The notes under the pieces were generated by a model. That model did not search any database and was not told where the DNA came from. It saw nothing but the letters and a program-made list of their open reading frames with translations. A stretch of 64,000 bases of DNA from Flammeovirga agarivorans (GTDB lineage: Bacteria > Bacteroidota > Bacteroidia > Cytophagales > Flammeovirgaceae), in the NCBI RefSeq assembly GCF_012641475.1, contig NZ_JABAIL010000006.1, positions 1-64,000 on the forward strand, given 5' to 3'. Below, piece after piece: positions 63,948 through 64,000 of this stretch. The position numbers were made by a program, and so were the translations under genes. The first letter of the stretch is position 1. Each line of letters starts with the position of its first letter.

Positions 63948-64000
63948 ATGATAATGAAATGGGTGAAAAAAACGGTATTTCTTTGTATCGTTTTAGCATT
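63948..64000 (+). CDS. Start of a further exported protein (partial, runs off the right edge)
   Basis: An ATG at 63948, or the in-frame ATG at 63954, begins MIMKWVKKTVFLCIVLA, which has the charged start and hydrophobic core of a signal peptide. The frame stays open to the end of the window. Position suggests another gene of the polysaccharide locus; nothing more can be said. Confidence 0.55.
   Translation, partial: MIMKWVKKTVFLCIVLA

Noticed and set aside
1-64000. tRNA genes in the intergenic gaps
   Set aside because: No cloverleaf-like sequence with a T-loop GTTCRA pattern and CCA-adjacent stem was noticed in the gaps examined; a dedicated search would be needed to exclude one.

Overview
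This window reads as AT-rich DNA from a marine member of the Bacteroidota, probably a Cytophagales relative of the Flammeovirga type. That placement is inference. It rests on three SusC/SusD-style uptake genes, type IX secretion (T9SS) C-terminal sorting domains, Bacteroidota promoters (TAnnTTTG at -7 with a TTG-type -33 box), the absence of obvious Shine-Dalgarno sites, and a large set of genes for digesting sulfated algal polysaccharide. I could not run any search. Family names come from motifs read in the translations.

Region 1 (1-600). Three tandem promoters point out of the left edge of the window, and the first 125 bases look like the leader of an rRNA operon whose 16S gene would lie just outside. 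A DUF1254/DUF1214 exported protein follows on the minus strand (601-2109).

Region 2 (2110-7546). This is a replication and partition module: a membrane protein, parB and parA on the minus strand, a roughly 1.1 kb non-coding origin with about eleven iterons and an AT-rich core, and a Rep_3-type initiator gene on the plus strand. A palindrome in front of rep shares sequence with the iterons, as in iteron plasmids. A plasmid-type origin beside apparent rRNA promoters suggests a secondary chromosome (chromid) rather than an ordinary plasmid.

Region 3 (7547-20280). Accessory and housekeeping genes: an M15 peptidase, DUF4846 and DUF1353 proteins, a thioredoxin/beta-barrel fusion, a glutamate-synthase-like FMN protein, a START-like protein and a CAT-fold acyltransferase. 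There is also a tightly packed signalling operon (cNMP-domain histidine kinase, then receiver fused to a thioredoxin-reductase-like flavoprotein, then bestrophin channel). Two small genes close the region.

Region 4 (20281-64000). This is a polysaccharide utilisation locus (PUL) that runs off the right edge, almost all on the plus strand. It encodes five S1-type sulfatases, an alpha/beta-hydrolase esterase, a tandem NPCBM protein, a ConA-like lipoprotein, a PhoD-like phosphatase, a sialate-O-acetylesterase-like enzyme, a GH29 alpha-L-fucosidase and two large secreted proteins I cannot place. It also holds a SUMF1-fold protein without the catalytic cysteines paired with a T9SS repeat protein. 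After these come SusC, SusD, a surface lipoprotein and three increasingly large modular secreted proteins, two ending in T9SS sorting domains. The simplest reading is that the surface proteins capture a sulfated, acetylated, fucose-containing glycan (fucoidan-like is a candidate), SusCD imports fragments, and the sulfatases, esterases and glycosidases strip them. No PUL regulator and no complete sulfatase-maturing enzyme is in the window.
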